Positions 35,687 through 47,359 of a stretch of 64,000 nucleotides of DNA are shown in pieces. The stretch lies in assembly GCF_027943255.1 (NCBI RefSeq), contig NC_072893.1, forward strand, positions 83,893,784 through 83,957,783, in the 5' to 3' direction. The DNA is from Anastrepha obliqua. Its lineage: Eukaryota > Arthropoda > Insecta > Diptera > Tephritidae. The translations under genes and the position numbers were made by a program. Each line of letters opens with the position of its first letter. Within the stretch, counting starts at the first letter, position 1. The notes beneath the pieces were generated by a model. The model had not been told where the DNA came from. It did no database searches and saw only the letters and a list, made by a program, of their open reading frames with translations.

Positions 35687-36607
35687 GGGGTTACAGAATT
35701 TTCAAAAAAATCGATTGTTTTTAAGATTATTATTCCTTATAAATAGTTTTAGGCGTATTTCTGTGGGAGTCGATTTAAAAATTCCTCATAGATACAAAGT
35801 TATGGTAGAAAATGTAACTGCCCGACGAGAGCAGCTGTCCTTCGTTTGAGGCAGCTGGCCGTTAAGAATGGAAAGATTAATTGGAATAACAATTGTATAT
35901 AAGGGATATAACTATTGTCTCGGAAAAAATCTGAACCGGCTAAAACCGGCACGGATCAAGACTATGAAAGCAACAAAAGAGGCCAACGGAACATCTCATC
36001 GACTGAAAAAATTAAACAACAACAATTGCTTACTGATCAGGAAGACATACAATATGAAGATTAGACATAAGTTAACAAAATAAAATCAAAAATTAATTTT
36101 AAGTTCTCTCTTTAAATGCGCGCGACCTCGAGGGAAATGCACTTGATTGTTTGAACTCGTTTTCTCGAAACTACTTCTTCCGGCACGGTCTCCATGATAA
36201 CTCATACAGTTAATATTCTATTTTCTCTATTGTCTGTCGAGCCGGATTTTTATTACAAAATTTTATAATTAAAATGTGGCACTTATGACGTAAAACGCAT
36301 ATTTTTTTTAAATACCGTAAATTGTAAAATTTTTAGAAATTCGAAAATCCGGCTCGACATCTATAATCTCAGCTTTATTTTACAAAATTTTTTTTACTTT
36401 TTCAGATCAATCAACATTTCAAGGAGAAATGATGGAGACGGTGGAGCAGCTTTTATTCTCATTATACTTTGAGATACGTAATTTAAAGGTAAAATTTAGT
36501 AATTAATTTTTAAAAGTAAAATGTATATTTATTTCTATTGTTATCCCTTCTAAAACCAGTTTTTCTTTTAGCGCATTTTTGGCGCTGCTGGACGTATGTA
36601 ACCCCTA
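35687..36607. mobile_element. Candidate transposon with AGGGGTTACA ends
   Basis: Left end TTAAGGGGTTACAGAATTTT and right end TATGTAACCCCTAA are inverted over about 10 bases, with TTAA on the left and CTAA on the right, suggesting a TTAA-targeting (piggyBac/Kolobok-like) element. No transposase is recognised. It contains an internal hairpin at 36238-36359. Confidence 0.4.
36238..36359. repeat. Small inverted repeat (GTCGAGCCGGATTTT arms)
   Basis: GTCGAGCCGGATTTT at 36238 recurs inverted (AAAATCCGGCTCGAC) ending near 36359, with weaker pairing inward. The size and structure fit a tiny MITE or a stem inside the surrounding element. Confidence 0.5.
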
Positions 36608-38239
36608 AGTGAAATTTCACAAATCAAGTTGTGTGGCCATTAGTTATGAATTTGATTTAACAATCCAGTGATCGAACTCTGAGGAATTATTGTGAGCCGT
36701 TTTATTTGGATAAAAACGTAGCAATTTCGTAACAGCACTTTCTTAACAAAATTGTTTTGATTATTCAATATAATTTCACCGCTTTAATTAAAAAAAAACG
36801 TTGTCATATTTTCTCATTGAGTTAACTGCACCAAAATTGTTGTCGTCTTGTTTGCAATGATCGCTTTGCTAACCAAAACAACTCATATTGTTGTATCAAT
36901 TTTTGTTGTGAAACGGGTTACCGAACAGCAAAATCAATAAGATTGTAGATAATAAAAGGCAACTATGCGAAAATTGTTAAAATATGTTAGTGAATACCTC
37001 ACAGTAATTTTTAAAGAATATTACCAATAAATAATCTTCAAAGGCGAAAAAAATAAAAAAACAAAATTTCAGAGATTTCTCAATTGTAAATCGAAACCAA
37101 CTACACAGAAAAAAATTAAGATTTATCTTAAATTAAGATTACTTATATACTTCGAGAGGTTTATCTTGCTCTCTATGAAAGGATCAATCCGAAACAGTCA
37201 AAATCTGAAAACAGTCAAAAAGAGTGAACTTATTAATTTTATAACACATCAAAGTGCAGAAAAACCGGGTGACACCCCAAGTGAAAATTTGATTCGTTCT
37301 TTGGTACGAAATTTCCGCGAAACAACTTCGGGCAAACAGCCCACAGCAAAGGCCCAAGTAAACATTGAGAACGAATAAAAATGCTGAGCTCATTGCGACA
37401 AGGTAGCACAATAATCCGCGTCAGATTGTGCGCAAGAGAGGAACTTCCCTGGGGCTTCCAAAGTTATCATTAGTAATTATTTTTTAATTTAGCTTTTAAT
37501 TTATAATTCTGTCAGATAGGATGTTCATGATTTTGGTTTTTTTTTTTGTGTAATTGAATTATTAATTAAATTTTGCATTATTATTAAAATATAGCAGGAA
37601 TTTGTACGTGTGCTGGGCGCGTCTGTGGCTCGATCTCTACATCATTTCATATATAACCTTTTTTTAGACAATTTGAAGCTATGTATTAAATTTCATTAAA
37701 ATCGAAAGACTTTTAATTTTCCTGCCTACTAGAGTAAGGGGCATGGCAGTTGTCTAATTTTCGCGATATTTCAGATTATTTTTTTCTACATCGAATGAAG
37801 GGCCTCTAGCGAATTAAAGAGAAATCGGAGTAATATTTTTAGCTGCAGCTTATATGGACTAGCGACACTGTGCATTTGCTGATGCAAATCACAGCGCAGA
37901 CAACAGCTTGGATCAAAAGTTTGAACTACATACAAGTTTATTCGATTTATTCAAGCATTGTAGCTACATACGCCGCATTAGCTTTGATTAGAAATGTCAG
38001 TCAATTGGAGCACATCCACTTGAACTCTGAATATCGGTCGAAATGCTTAAAAACGGTTCATTAATTGAAACCAATTAAACTGTTATGGAAATGCAGTCGG
38101 CATTCTCTTTAATGCGCAAATTTTTAAAATCTGCAATCATAAACGGCTTTGTATTAAAAGGAATTGAATATGTGCAATAGGCAATAGTTTTGATAAAATA
38201 GTGATCGAGTGAAGTTACTGCAATATTATTGAGTAAAAA
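36608..38239. other. 5' flank of gene 3, no recognised element
   Basis: A 70-codon frame at 37166-37378 looks moderately protein-like but matches no family I recognise. The last 60 bases before the start codon are A/T-rich leader. No clear TATA box or initiator could be chosen. Confidence 0.35.
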
Positions 38240-41200
38240 ATGGCCACATTTGCGATCGGTGAAATACCCAACTACTTCAATACAGAGTTCTTCAAGAGAA
38301 CTTTGGAGAATGGTCTACGTACAGGTGATCTCAAAATTCTAGGAATATCCATAGAGAATCTAACGATGGGTGGCGAAAATTATTGCAGTAATATATATCG
38401 CGCAATCATCAAATACAAAAGTGTCGAGGATCAGCAACACGAGCAGACAGTTATAATAAAAAATATGCCAAAACAAAAGCAAGGTGTTCTTAGTCGTTTG
38501 AATATCTATCGAAAAGAAACAATCTTTTACTTGGATATTAAGCCCAAAGTGGAAGCGCTTATGTGGTACTTAGGTGAGCCATGGAATCTGGCCGCGCGGT
38601 AATATTAGCGCTAAAATTACTGTAATACTTATGTTCAAATAAATGAATGAGATTTCCCCTTTGCAGACACTTTCATTCAACCACCGAACCAGAACAGAAC
38701 ATTGTGTTTGAGGATTTGAGTGTACGGGGATTTACGTTGGAGAGCCGCCAAGCTGGGCTTGACTTAGCACATGCGCGAATTGTTATGAAGAAATTGGGAG
38801 AATATCATGCACTTACCATGGTGATGGCGGAGAGGGTAATTAAATAATACAATTTTAATTATTATATACACTTCGCTGTTTGAGCATCGCGTGGAGAAAT
38901 TTAATTTAAAACAAAAAGATTAATTGCACTGTGTGACAAAAAACAAAATCTTCAGGAACCTTTATAAAGACCTGACACCAGTTGTAGGTTAGTAAAACTA
39001 AGAAAAATGTTATGGCAGACAATTTGCATCACCCACACTCGCATCATTTTTGGTAAAAAAAAGCACTTTTGGATCAATTAATGTGAATAATTGCTCATAA
39101 CTTCGGCTAATTCTTATGTTGATTTTTTTAGTGTACGATATGTTGTTCGTATTTACGACTTTCCGATTTTTTTCTACTTTGACAATATTTTTGCCATTTT
39201 ATTCACGATGTACAAAATGCGAAGGTGTGGCCAACATCAAACCGTTACTCGGCTCTTAGCGAATTTGAAGAATTCACCTGATTTACTGACGTAGCGAGAT
39301 TATGGCAGCGATGTGTTTACGACAGAAATAGGCAAAAACTGAGATTGCGTTGGTGATATACGAAGAAATCAACGCAACCACTGCTCATGTTACTTCATTG
39401 CCACCAGAGCAACAACTGATTGAAAGAGCGTAAAAATTCGTGTGATATGAGCAGGTAGAGTTCTGTTGACAAAATCCTCGTAACGTGACAGCCAACGTTA
39501 CTCTCATGATTTTGCTGCAGATAGCCGCATCTTTTATTGTATCAGCTTTGCTTTTTATTTCGTCTTGAGGATTTTTTTCAAAACCATGTTTTGAAAGCAA
39601 TTTAAATAGCGTGCGGAATGAAAATAGACAATACTGCGTAAATTTTGAGATTTTAAGACATGCACAAGCATTTCAAATTTTGCGCAGGTCGAGCTCCTAC
39701 TTATCCAGAAAACCTCCGAAATACACAATATTTACTCTACATATGAAGAAAACTCACATATCACATGTCACTCAAAATCAACTCTACTAAACACAGTTTT
39801 TATCCGTCCCCGTCGAAGCGTATTTCCTATACCTACCGTTAGATGACCACTATGATAAGGGTTGATAGTTTACTAACCCAAGCAGGGTTTGGTTATGCTA
39901 CAAAAACTCCAACAATTGTATTAAGAAGGTCTCTTAAAATCACCTAAGATTAACCTACTGTGAAATTTTACTTTTCCAAGCGAGCGTTTAAAAACACAGC
40001 CAGCCAGTCCATATCAAATCTAAATAAAAGTGGTGATTTTCTGCAGGAAGATCTTCGATTTCACTCAAATTTGGTAGATCGGCTAAATTCATGCCCAAAC
40101 TGGTGAAAATGAGCATACAAAAATTTAGAATTTTTTTACAGAAGTTATGGAGATGGCAAAAAACCAAAAAAGTCCCTTACAAGAGGTACAAAAAATGTAT
40201 GTCATAATTTTCCAATCCGAATTGCATAAATGGAGTACAGTTAGATAGGTTATAAGTAAGACAGTATTTTAGTTTAATTATCTTCATAAATGTTCCCACA
40301 AAAAAATGTTTTAAAAGGCTCTATTTTTAACTTTTCAAATTTTCTTCCATGTTCCTAAAATTTGTCATAAAATATATTGAAAAATTACCATTTATTTCCC
40401 GAGATGGAGTCTCAAGGCTTCAGTTGTTATGACTACTTGAAGACACACAACCAAAGCAAATAAAAGAAGTTTTCGAGTTTAGAAAAGGTGGGTTCTCAAA
40501 TGTGTTCATCTATACTCTCCCCTTAACCGAAACTTAAAAACGGAATATCCATTATTCTTATTTAACGAGTACAACGGAATTTTTTTGAATTGAAAACTTC
40601 TTTAGAATCGTTGGGAGTGATTTGAGACTCGATGAAACGAAAAAGCGACACTACGAAGCGTTATATGTTGATATACGTATATGTATGTGACTGCGTACTG
40701 CTGAGCCACGCTAGTGTAGTGAGTATTGTAGTATGTATACTACACTACCTAATACTTGCTTAGACCAAGCGTCCTACGAATGTTTGTGTGTATGTTAGTA
40801 CGTCTGTGTAATATATAATATATATATGTAATATATAATGAGCGTTACGACGCTCATAATAGCAACCGCGTGTGCTGTATTGCGTCCGTAAATTTTATTC
40901 GTAAATATTTTCATTTTTAAATATGTACCGCAATTATGCCGAAAAATAATGCAGAAAAGTGTCGTGAATATCGACAGAAAAAATAAATAGCATCACGGAA
41001 TTCATTCACGAAAATTTAATAAAGTATACACCAGAAGTATCGCGGATACTTAGAAAAAATTACTATAAAGTTCCAATGATTTTAAGTGGCGATTTTAACG
41101 TAAATTTTGCATTGGGCACAGCGGTTCCTTTAATTGACTTTCTCAATACAACATTCAATTTAAAAATGTGTAACAATCGCACTGAATCGACAACACGATC

Positions 41201-44200
41201 AAAAACAACAATTGACGCGGTATTTCAAAGATATGTTGACAACATCGAAACCAAAGCATTTGTATCATATTTTAGCTATCATAGCGGTCGCCCCTCGGCA
41301 GGCAATGGCAAACCTCCGAGTGTATTTCTGCCATGAAAAAGCTCCTAATAAAAATATCTGCCGTTCGGAGTCGGCTTGAAACTGTAGGTCCCTCCATTTG
41401 TGGAACAATATCAAGACGCACACCACAAATAGGAGGAGGAGTTCGGCCAAACACCCAAAAAGGGTGTGCGCGCCAATTATATATAACGAGTGATTTTTTA
41501 GCTATTATCTTTTTAAAGAGTTGGTTTAAACAGCTGACGCACGTTTCGTGTTATGTTTCACTGTCAAACATCTTCAGTTTGGTCTATAATTTAACCATGA
41601 ATCGTCTTACAAACGAACAACGCTTGCAAATCATTGAATTTTATTATAAAAGTGCGTGTTCTGTTAAGAAAGTTTATCGCGCGCTTCTTCCATTTTGTGG
41701 TCAGTTTAATCGACCCACTAAAGCAGCTATTCGAGCTATTGTGACTAAATTTAGAGCCAAATATATATTATTGGACATCAAACCACCAACACGCTTACGT
41801 AGAGTGTGAACTGAAGAAAATATCGCAGCTGTATCGACCAGTGTTAATTAATGATGACCATCAATTATCGATTCGTGCCGTTCGCAGCAATTGGGCCTCT
41901 GTTACCTGTTACTCAACAACGTGGAAAATTTTGCAAAATAAAGCTGGTGCAAGAATTGAAGCCGAGCGACCTACCGCAACGCAGAATTTTTGGTAAATGG
42001 GCTCTTGGAAAGTTGGCCGAAGATCCACTTTTTTATCGAAAAATTGTGTTCAGCGAAGAAACTCATTTTTGGATCAATGGGTACGTAAATAAGCAGAATT
42101 GTCGATTTTGGAGTGAAGATCAGCCAGAAGAATTGCAAGAGCTACCAATGTATACAGGAAAGGTCACAGTTTGGTGCGGTTTATGGGCTGGAGGTATCAT
42201 TGGACCGTACTTCTTCAAAGATGCTGCGAATCGTAACGTAACTGTGAATGGTGAGCACTACCGAGAAATGATATCCAACTTTTTTTTGCCCAAAATGCAA
42301 GAGCTTGACTTGCATGACATGTGGTTTCAGCAAGACGGTCCCACATGCCACACAGCACGCGTAATAATGGACTTATTGAGAGGCGAGTTCGGTGAACATT
42401 TTATTTCACTTTGGCACCTGTCAATTGGCCACCCAGATCGTGCGCTATAACACCTTTAGATTATTTTTTGTGGGGCTATGTTAAAGCTCAAGTCTATTCA
42501 GACAAGCCTGTTTCAGTTAACGTATTGGGAGACAACATTAAAGCATTTATATGTGAGATCCTGTCCGAAACATTGGAAAGAGTATGCCAAAATTGGACTA
42601 AGCGGATGGACCATTTGAAGCGCAGTCGCGGCCAACATTTGCGGGAAATAATCTTCAAACATTAAATTATATGGACTGTACTACCGATTTAAAAAAAATT
42701 GCATGCATTTTCCTGAATTTTACGTGTGTTTTTTTGAAAAACTTTCCTATAGCTCTTAAAAAATCACCCTATATATACATATATATATATTTATTATTTG
42801 AATATGTTAATCAGTATTTTACTGCAATTGTAAAATGCAATTGTAAAAATGTAACGCGGTTTATAAAGTCCCAAATGTCAACACAATTTGCTATTCTCAG
42901 CTGACAAACTATGCATAGCTATCGATAGTTCTCAAGCTGTCCATAAAAATACCCCATACAAGGTGGCGCGAAATTAATCATTCAATTTTGTTTTTAAATA
43001 ACTTTTTTACTAAATAAATAAATGATTTTGAATGATGGAAGCCCTTAGGTTGGCCTTTCCACGCTTCATTGCTTATCTGTTTGTATGTATATATATATAC
43101 TGCACCTGTCACTATTGACGTACGACGCTATTTGCACGAATTGTAAACCCCCCAATAAGGTGATTAATTTTGCGCCACCTTTAGATTATTGTATTTAGTG
43201 CTGGATTAAGATAAATTCAATTAATTTTTTTTATATATCATATTTCAAAGAAAAAGTATATATTCGGTATGGGAATAAATTTCCGCCCTCATAAAATAGG
43301 TGTAGCTACCGATACTATTTTTGTGTTCGCTCTAGTAATATAGTGATGAATTGAATGCATATATGTGAGGTCTCGATCGCAGTAACTGGCATTCGTTTGA
43401 AGCGTAAAAATGTCTGACGTCAAAAATGTCTACGTTCGTCCCGATAAAATATTATAGCATTTGCGGGAAGTCATGCTTCATTATTACCTTTTAAAGAAAA
43501 GTACAGCTGAAACGTGTCGTATATTGATCAATATTTACGGTAATCACGCTCCATCAAATACCTCTTGTAAAGAGTGGTTTCGAGGATTCCAAAGTGGCAA
43601 TTTCGACGTGAGTGATAAAGATCGAACGAGGTGAAGACGCATGTCGGACGCTTGATGATATGTCTAAAGAGTTGGATGTTGACAGATCAATCGTCGGTAA
43701 ACGTTCGTCACTGGTGATAAAAAATGGTCAAAGGTTATGTTGTGCATCTGGTGGGATCAGAAGGGTGTCATCTATTATGAACTCCTTAAACCATCTGCAT
43801 CCATCACTGGCGAGCGTTACCGACTGCAGCTAATGCGTTTGAGTCGAGATCTCAAAGAAATGCGGCCGGAATGTGACGGTAAGCACGACAAACTAATTTT
43901 GCTTCATAACAACGTCACATCACACGTTGCTAAATCGGTCCAAAAATATTTAAAGATACTGAATTGGGAAATCATGCCCCACCCAAGGTATTCCCCAGCC
44001 AAAGCACCTTCGGACTACCATCTGTTCCGATCAATGCAGTCAGCCTTATTGGAGAGCAGTTCAGTTCTTACGAGAGCGTCGCAAACTGGCTCAATGAACG
44101 GATCAAATCAAAAGAATTCGAATTTTTCATCAGAGAGATAGAGTAAAGTTATAGCTTCCAATGGCACATACGTGACATAATATCACGTATTATTTAATTG

Positions 44201-45178
44201 TTTAAATAATTCGCACGTTTGGCTAAGAGAGGGCGGAAACTCATTCCCATACCCAATACATTAAATCTTCTTTTTTATCACATATAATATTAGAAAAAAA
44301 AACTTAAAAAATCTCTTTAAATATTTGTTATTTATTTATAAAGAAAATCCTCTACAAACATTTAAATTTCCTTCTCAGGAACCTGATATAATCATCGATC
44401 ATTACACCTTCGGCCTACTGAATACTGACTCAATCAAAACGGTTGCTTTCAAAGCACTATTTGGTGCGCAACTATTGAAACTCGCCACACTTATTAGTGA
44501 GTATCCCGATTTGGAAGCGATTTCCAAGAAATTGCTGAAATACTATGATCACTTCACGGAACGTGTGCTCGAATCTATCTATCCACTAAGAGGAGAAGTG
44601 AATGTTCTCAATCATGGCGATTTGTGGGTTAATAATTTATTCTTCAAATACGATAGCAAATCGTTAAAGTTCAGAGCTCCAAGTGAAGTACGATTTGTAA
44701 GTTTTACAAAGTTTGAAATGTTCCATAATGAATCGACTCCTAAAACTTTAATTATCACTTACAGATCGATTTTCAACTGTGTTATTATGGCAGCATTGGT
44801 TTCGATATTAATTATTTCTTGAATACCAGCGTTCAGTTGGATGTGTTGAAGAACGATCGTGAATCGCTAATTGAAACTTACTATGATAGCCTGATGAGGT
44901 CTCTCAAAGGCTTACCATACGTGGCTCCACTACCCAAATTTACCGATGTTCTGCGTGAGATAGCGCAGCGTGAGGCTTTTGGCTTTTTCGTTGCGTTCGG
45001 CTTTTTCCCCCTAATGTCAATGTTTAGTATGGATTCACACGACAATTCATTGGAAAAGTTCTATGATGAGGAATTTGCGCGCCGCAAAATTGAATTAATG
45101 TTCCAGAGCAATCCACGTACTATGGAAACGTTGAAATATGCGTTAAAACGTTTCGATGATTTGAAAGTATTGGATTGA
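38240..45178 (+). CDS. EcKinase/CHK-family kinase gene 3 (complete, 4 exons, giant intron)
   Basis: Exons are 38240-38598, 38667-38835, 44379-44696 and 44765-45178, giving 419 residues. Exons 2-4 have the same lengths (169, 318, 414) and phases as genes 1 and 2. Exon 1 ends in LAA plus CG, donor GTAATA, joining to HFHSTTEPEQ; earlier GT dinucleotides would create a stop or delete the conserved GEPWNLAAR segment. Motifs are GGENYCSNIYRA (44-55), K74, NHGDLW (catalytic D257), and IDFQ at 283-286 opening exon 4. No frame lesion was seen. Introns 1 and 3 are 68 bases each, but intron 2 is 5.5 kb and filled with transposons. It is a diverged paralogue, older than the gene 1/2 split. Function: ATP-dependent small-molecule kinase, substrate unknown. 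Confidence 0.9.
38836..40935. other. First part of intron 2 of gene 3, nothing recognised
   Basis: AT-rich DNA without recognisable coding remnants. TACATATA-type simple sequence and a short palindromic GAGCGTTACGACGCTC (40839-40854) occur near its end. Confidence 0.35.
40936..41280 (+). pseudogene. Helitron/Helentron-like ORF fragment with endonuclease piece
   Basis: It begins MPKNNAEKCREYRQKK, a start motif common to insect Helitron-type proteins, then stops. About 90 bases on, a frame reads MILSGDFNVNFALGTAVPLI and TTIDAVFQRYVDNIETKAF, an endonuclease/exonuclease/phosphatase-fold segment found in Helentron-like proteins. The intervening Rep and helicase parts are missing, and a SINE fragment follows directly. 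Assignment is moderate. Confidence 0.5.
41284..41485 (+). mobile_element. 5'-truncated SINE (body without tRNA head)
   Basis: Starts exactly at the GCGGTCGCCCCTCGGCAGGC body module and continues to GCGCGCCAATTATATATA. The A and B boxes are absent. Its AT tail was the landing site for the DNA transposon at 41487-42768. Confidence 0.8.
41487..42768 (+). mobile_element. DUF4817-type Tc1/mariner-superfamily element, nearly complete
   Basis: Inverted ends (left AGTGATTTTTTAGC, right complement of GCTCTTAAAAAATCACC) sit in TATATA sequence. The transposase starts at 41597 (MNRLTNEQRLQIIEFYYK), a DUF4817 helix-turn-helix. A frame change near 41810 leads to the core (about 41851-42450) with VFSEETHFWINGYV, TVWCGLWAGGIIGPYFF and WFQQDGPTCHTA. 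A second frameshift near 42420 continues WPPRSCAITPLDYFLWGYVK to a natural stop at 42663-42665. At least two frameshifts inactivate it. In the canonical CDLTPLD motif an isoleucine-bearing variant is present. Confidence 0.85.
42960..43181. mobile_element. Complete MITE, AAGGTGGCGCAAAATTAA family
   Basis: Both terminal inverted repeats are present (AAGGTGGCGCGAAATTAATC and the complement of GATTAATTTTGCGCCACCTT). The 222-bp element has no coding capacity. Other copies: 9325-9506, 17357-17545, 52674-52880, 63851-64000. Confidence 0.85.
43263..44256 (+). mobile_element. Mariner (mauritiana-like) with mutated catalytic site
   Basis: Inverted ends with GTATGGGAATAAATTTCCGC on the left and a close inverted match on the right, TA on both sides. 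Coding remnants are LREVMLHYYLLKKSTAETC (N-terminal), CIWWDQKGVIYYELLKPS, then LLHNNVTSHVAKS, where the second catalytic aspartate of the usual HDN box is asparagine, and APSDYHLFRSM with the third aspartate. Stops and a frameshift are also present. It lies about 120 bases upstream of exon 3 of gene 3. Confidence 0.85.
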
Positions 45179-45985
45179 AAGGGTTTTTAGTTTTATTCCA
45201 TCTTAAATCGCTAATTGAATACAATTAAATACAGATAAGTAGGTCTGTCCATACTTATACATATTTGTGTTCTCATGGGAGCTTTTTCATATTTCTATTA
45301 AAAAAAAAATGTGTGATAATATGTCAGATATTTTCGTAAGTTCTAACCAGTTCTGTTCTATGTAGTACAGTGTACTCTTATGTATACATATATGCTCCAA
45401 TAAATATCACGAATCTATAATAGCGCATCAAAACACGTCCTTATTCCCATTTAGCTAAGTTATAGTACCTACATACCAAATTAGTAAAAAAAATCTTAAA
45501 ACTCACACAACTCTATTAATTTTAATTCAATTACAGTCAAATATAGCTCATTCGACGCCAAATTAAATTTATTATAACAGTAGTGTACTAAAAAAAATCC
45601 TCAATAACGAATAATATCTTAAAAATCATGTCAAAGTTGAAAAAATAGAAAAAAAATAAAAAAATTCCAAACACTTCCGTCTACAGTCTCGTCAGTTGTC
45701 ATTTCAGAAAAATTGTCAACACACTGTCAAAAAGGTTTGTTTTTGTTCTTTCGAACTAGAAAAACAAATTTGAAATTGGATAGAAATTGGCGAAGTTAGG
45801 AGTGATTGTTCACATCAACCTACTGAAAAACAGTTTTATGGCCAAAAAAGAGATTTTGGGGGTGTATTGGAAATTTCTCCTATACCATTTTTCTTAGTTT
45901 TACTATACCTACAAGTTGTACTAGGTCTCCATAAAAGTATAATATCACTATCGCACAGTGTTATTGATTTATTCAAAATATTTAT
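45179..45985. other. 3' flank of gene 3
   Basis: AT-rich. Contains the candidate polyadenylation signal listed separately; nothing else recognised. Confidence 0.35.
45399..45404 (+). promoter_or_regulatory. Candidate polyadenylation signal of gene 3
   Basis: AATAAA 221 bases after the stop codon, preceded by TATACATATATGCTCC. It is the best placed of the signals in the 3' flank. Confidence 0.35.
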
Positions 45986-46418
45986 GGAACAAAATTTTAT
46001 TAATGAGGCTGGCTCGACTGGCTTCGTAGTAACGCGTCCTGTTAACGCAGTTATCCAAGACTTTGCTGAAATAGGCCACTAATGCCACTGCATTAAACTA
46101 TATATTACTCTCGAAAAATGCATTGATTTCTCAGCGAGCGCATGTGGATTTTCTTTTTAGAGTACTAATATTCCAATATACCAACTTTTGACTTTGTTGG
46201 CTCATTCGGACGATTATATCCACCAAATGAATCACGAATTTTTTCGATACGTTGTTTTTAAAAATCGACCATTTTCATAATAAGTTTCACTCCCCCTAAC
46301 TCGTGTAAAATTAAGCATCTGCCTACTTGACAAATATCTAAGATGACATAACATGAGGTATCGTCTAGAAATTATTCACTACTGACATCTAGGAGTCATT
46401 TTTGAAAAACCCTTTATT
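45986..46418 (-). mobile_element. Mariner-like (DUF4817-type) deletion derivative
   Basis: The right end, read in reverse complement, is AAGGGTTTTTCAAAAATGAC, the end family of 956-1205. Minus-strand fragments resemble the N-terminal helix-turn-helix, and the left part repeats the C-terminal block also present at 3400-3450 (GTTATCCAAGAC). Most of the transposase is missing. Confidence 0.5.
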
Positions 46419-47359
46419 TACGTAACTCCAGGGTTAACATAGCCACCTGCGCTTCGCCAAAAAAAATGATTTTGAATTATTTTCAAAAACACTCTGTTGG
46501 GGCTACACGACATTGACTTTAGATATAAGTTTGCAGTAAGAGTAAAGCGATTCATTTCATTCCGTTGATACCGAGTTTCTGTCAAGCGAAAGAGCGTTCA
46601 TTATAAAAATAGCGTATGATTGAAACAACAAACATTATATGGGTCACCCTGTATGTATGTATGTAATATTTATCTACGACTAAACTTATTTATAAGAAGT
46701 TTTACCGATCAGGTAGTGTATATATTGTAATAATATCTTAGCTAAGCTGACTTATTACGCCTCACAGGCAGTGTCAACATATGAAGTATGCGAGAATAGT
46801 ATCAAAAAAACCAGTTGCAAATAATAATTAAGTGAATAACTTATTCAAAGCAAACACAACCTTTAGATAAGTATAAAATATTAGATACTGTATAAAAACC
46901 GTAAAACATACGTAGTTTATTCAGAAATATATAATTATTTGAACGAACGAAATTGCGTGCAGAGTATTAATTCACAAGTGTTTTTGAGATAAATATTATT
47001 TTTAACTCTTCTAGCAAAATATGTGTAATTATGTAATATGTATACGGATTTGTAGTTAAATCTTCAAATTAGCACGAATAGATATTTTATGTGCATATCC
47101 ATCCACTTGGAATGTACTAGGGTGATCGAATATTGAAGCTATTTTTATGCAATCCATTTATCTGCTTATAAATTTAAGTTTCAAAAATAAATTAAAATAA
47201 TAAAATATGTATGTACGAGTATATACGTAAAATCGACGCCTTCGAACGACTCCTACTCTGGCGCTCAACGCAATGTTAAATATAGTACCGTAGACATCAC
47301 GCAGGCAGAATTGCCGCTGCACGTACCGCAGCTGCCAATATATGTAAGTATATATAATA
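46419..47359. other. Intergenic DNA, little recognised
   Basis: A short stretch near 46440-46480 resembles the transposase C-terminal relic of 3520-3560. The remainder is AT-rich with TATG simple repeats. Confidence 0.3.

Noticed and set aside
38560..38580. Alternative donors for exon 1 of gene 3 (GTGGTA, GTACTT, GTGAGC)
   Set aside because: They create a TGA at the junction, give the wrong phase or drop the conserved GEPWNLAAR segment; the GTAATA donor after 38598 keeps frame and homology.
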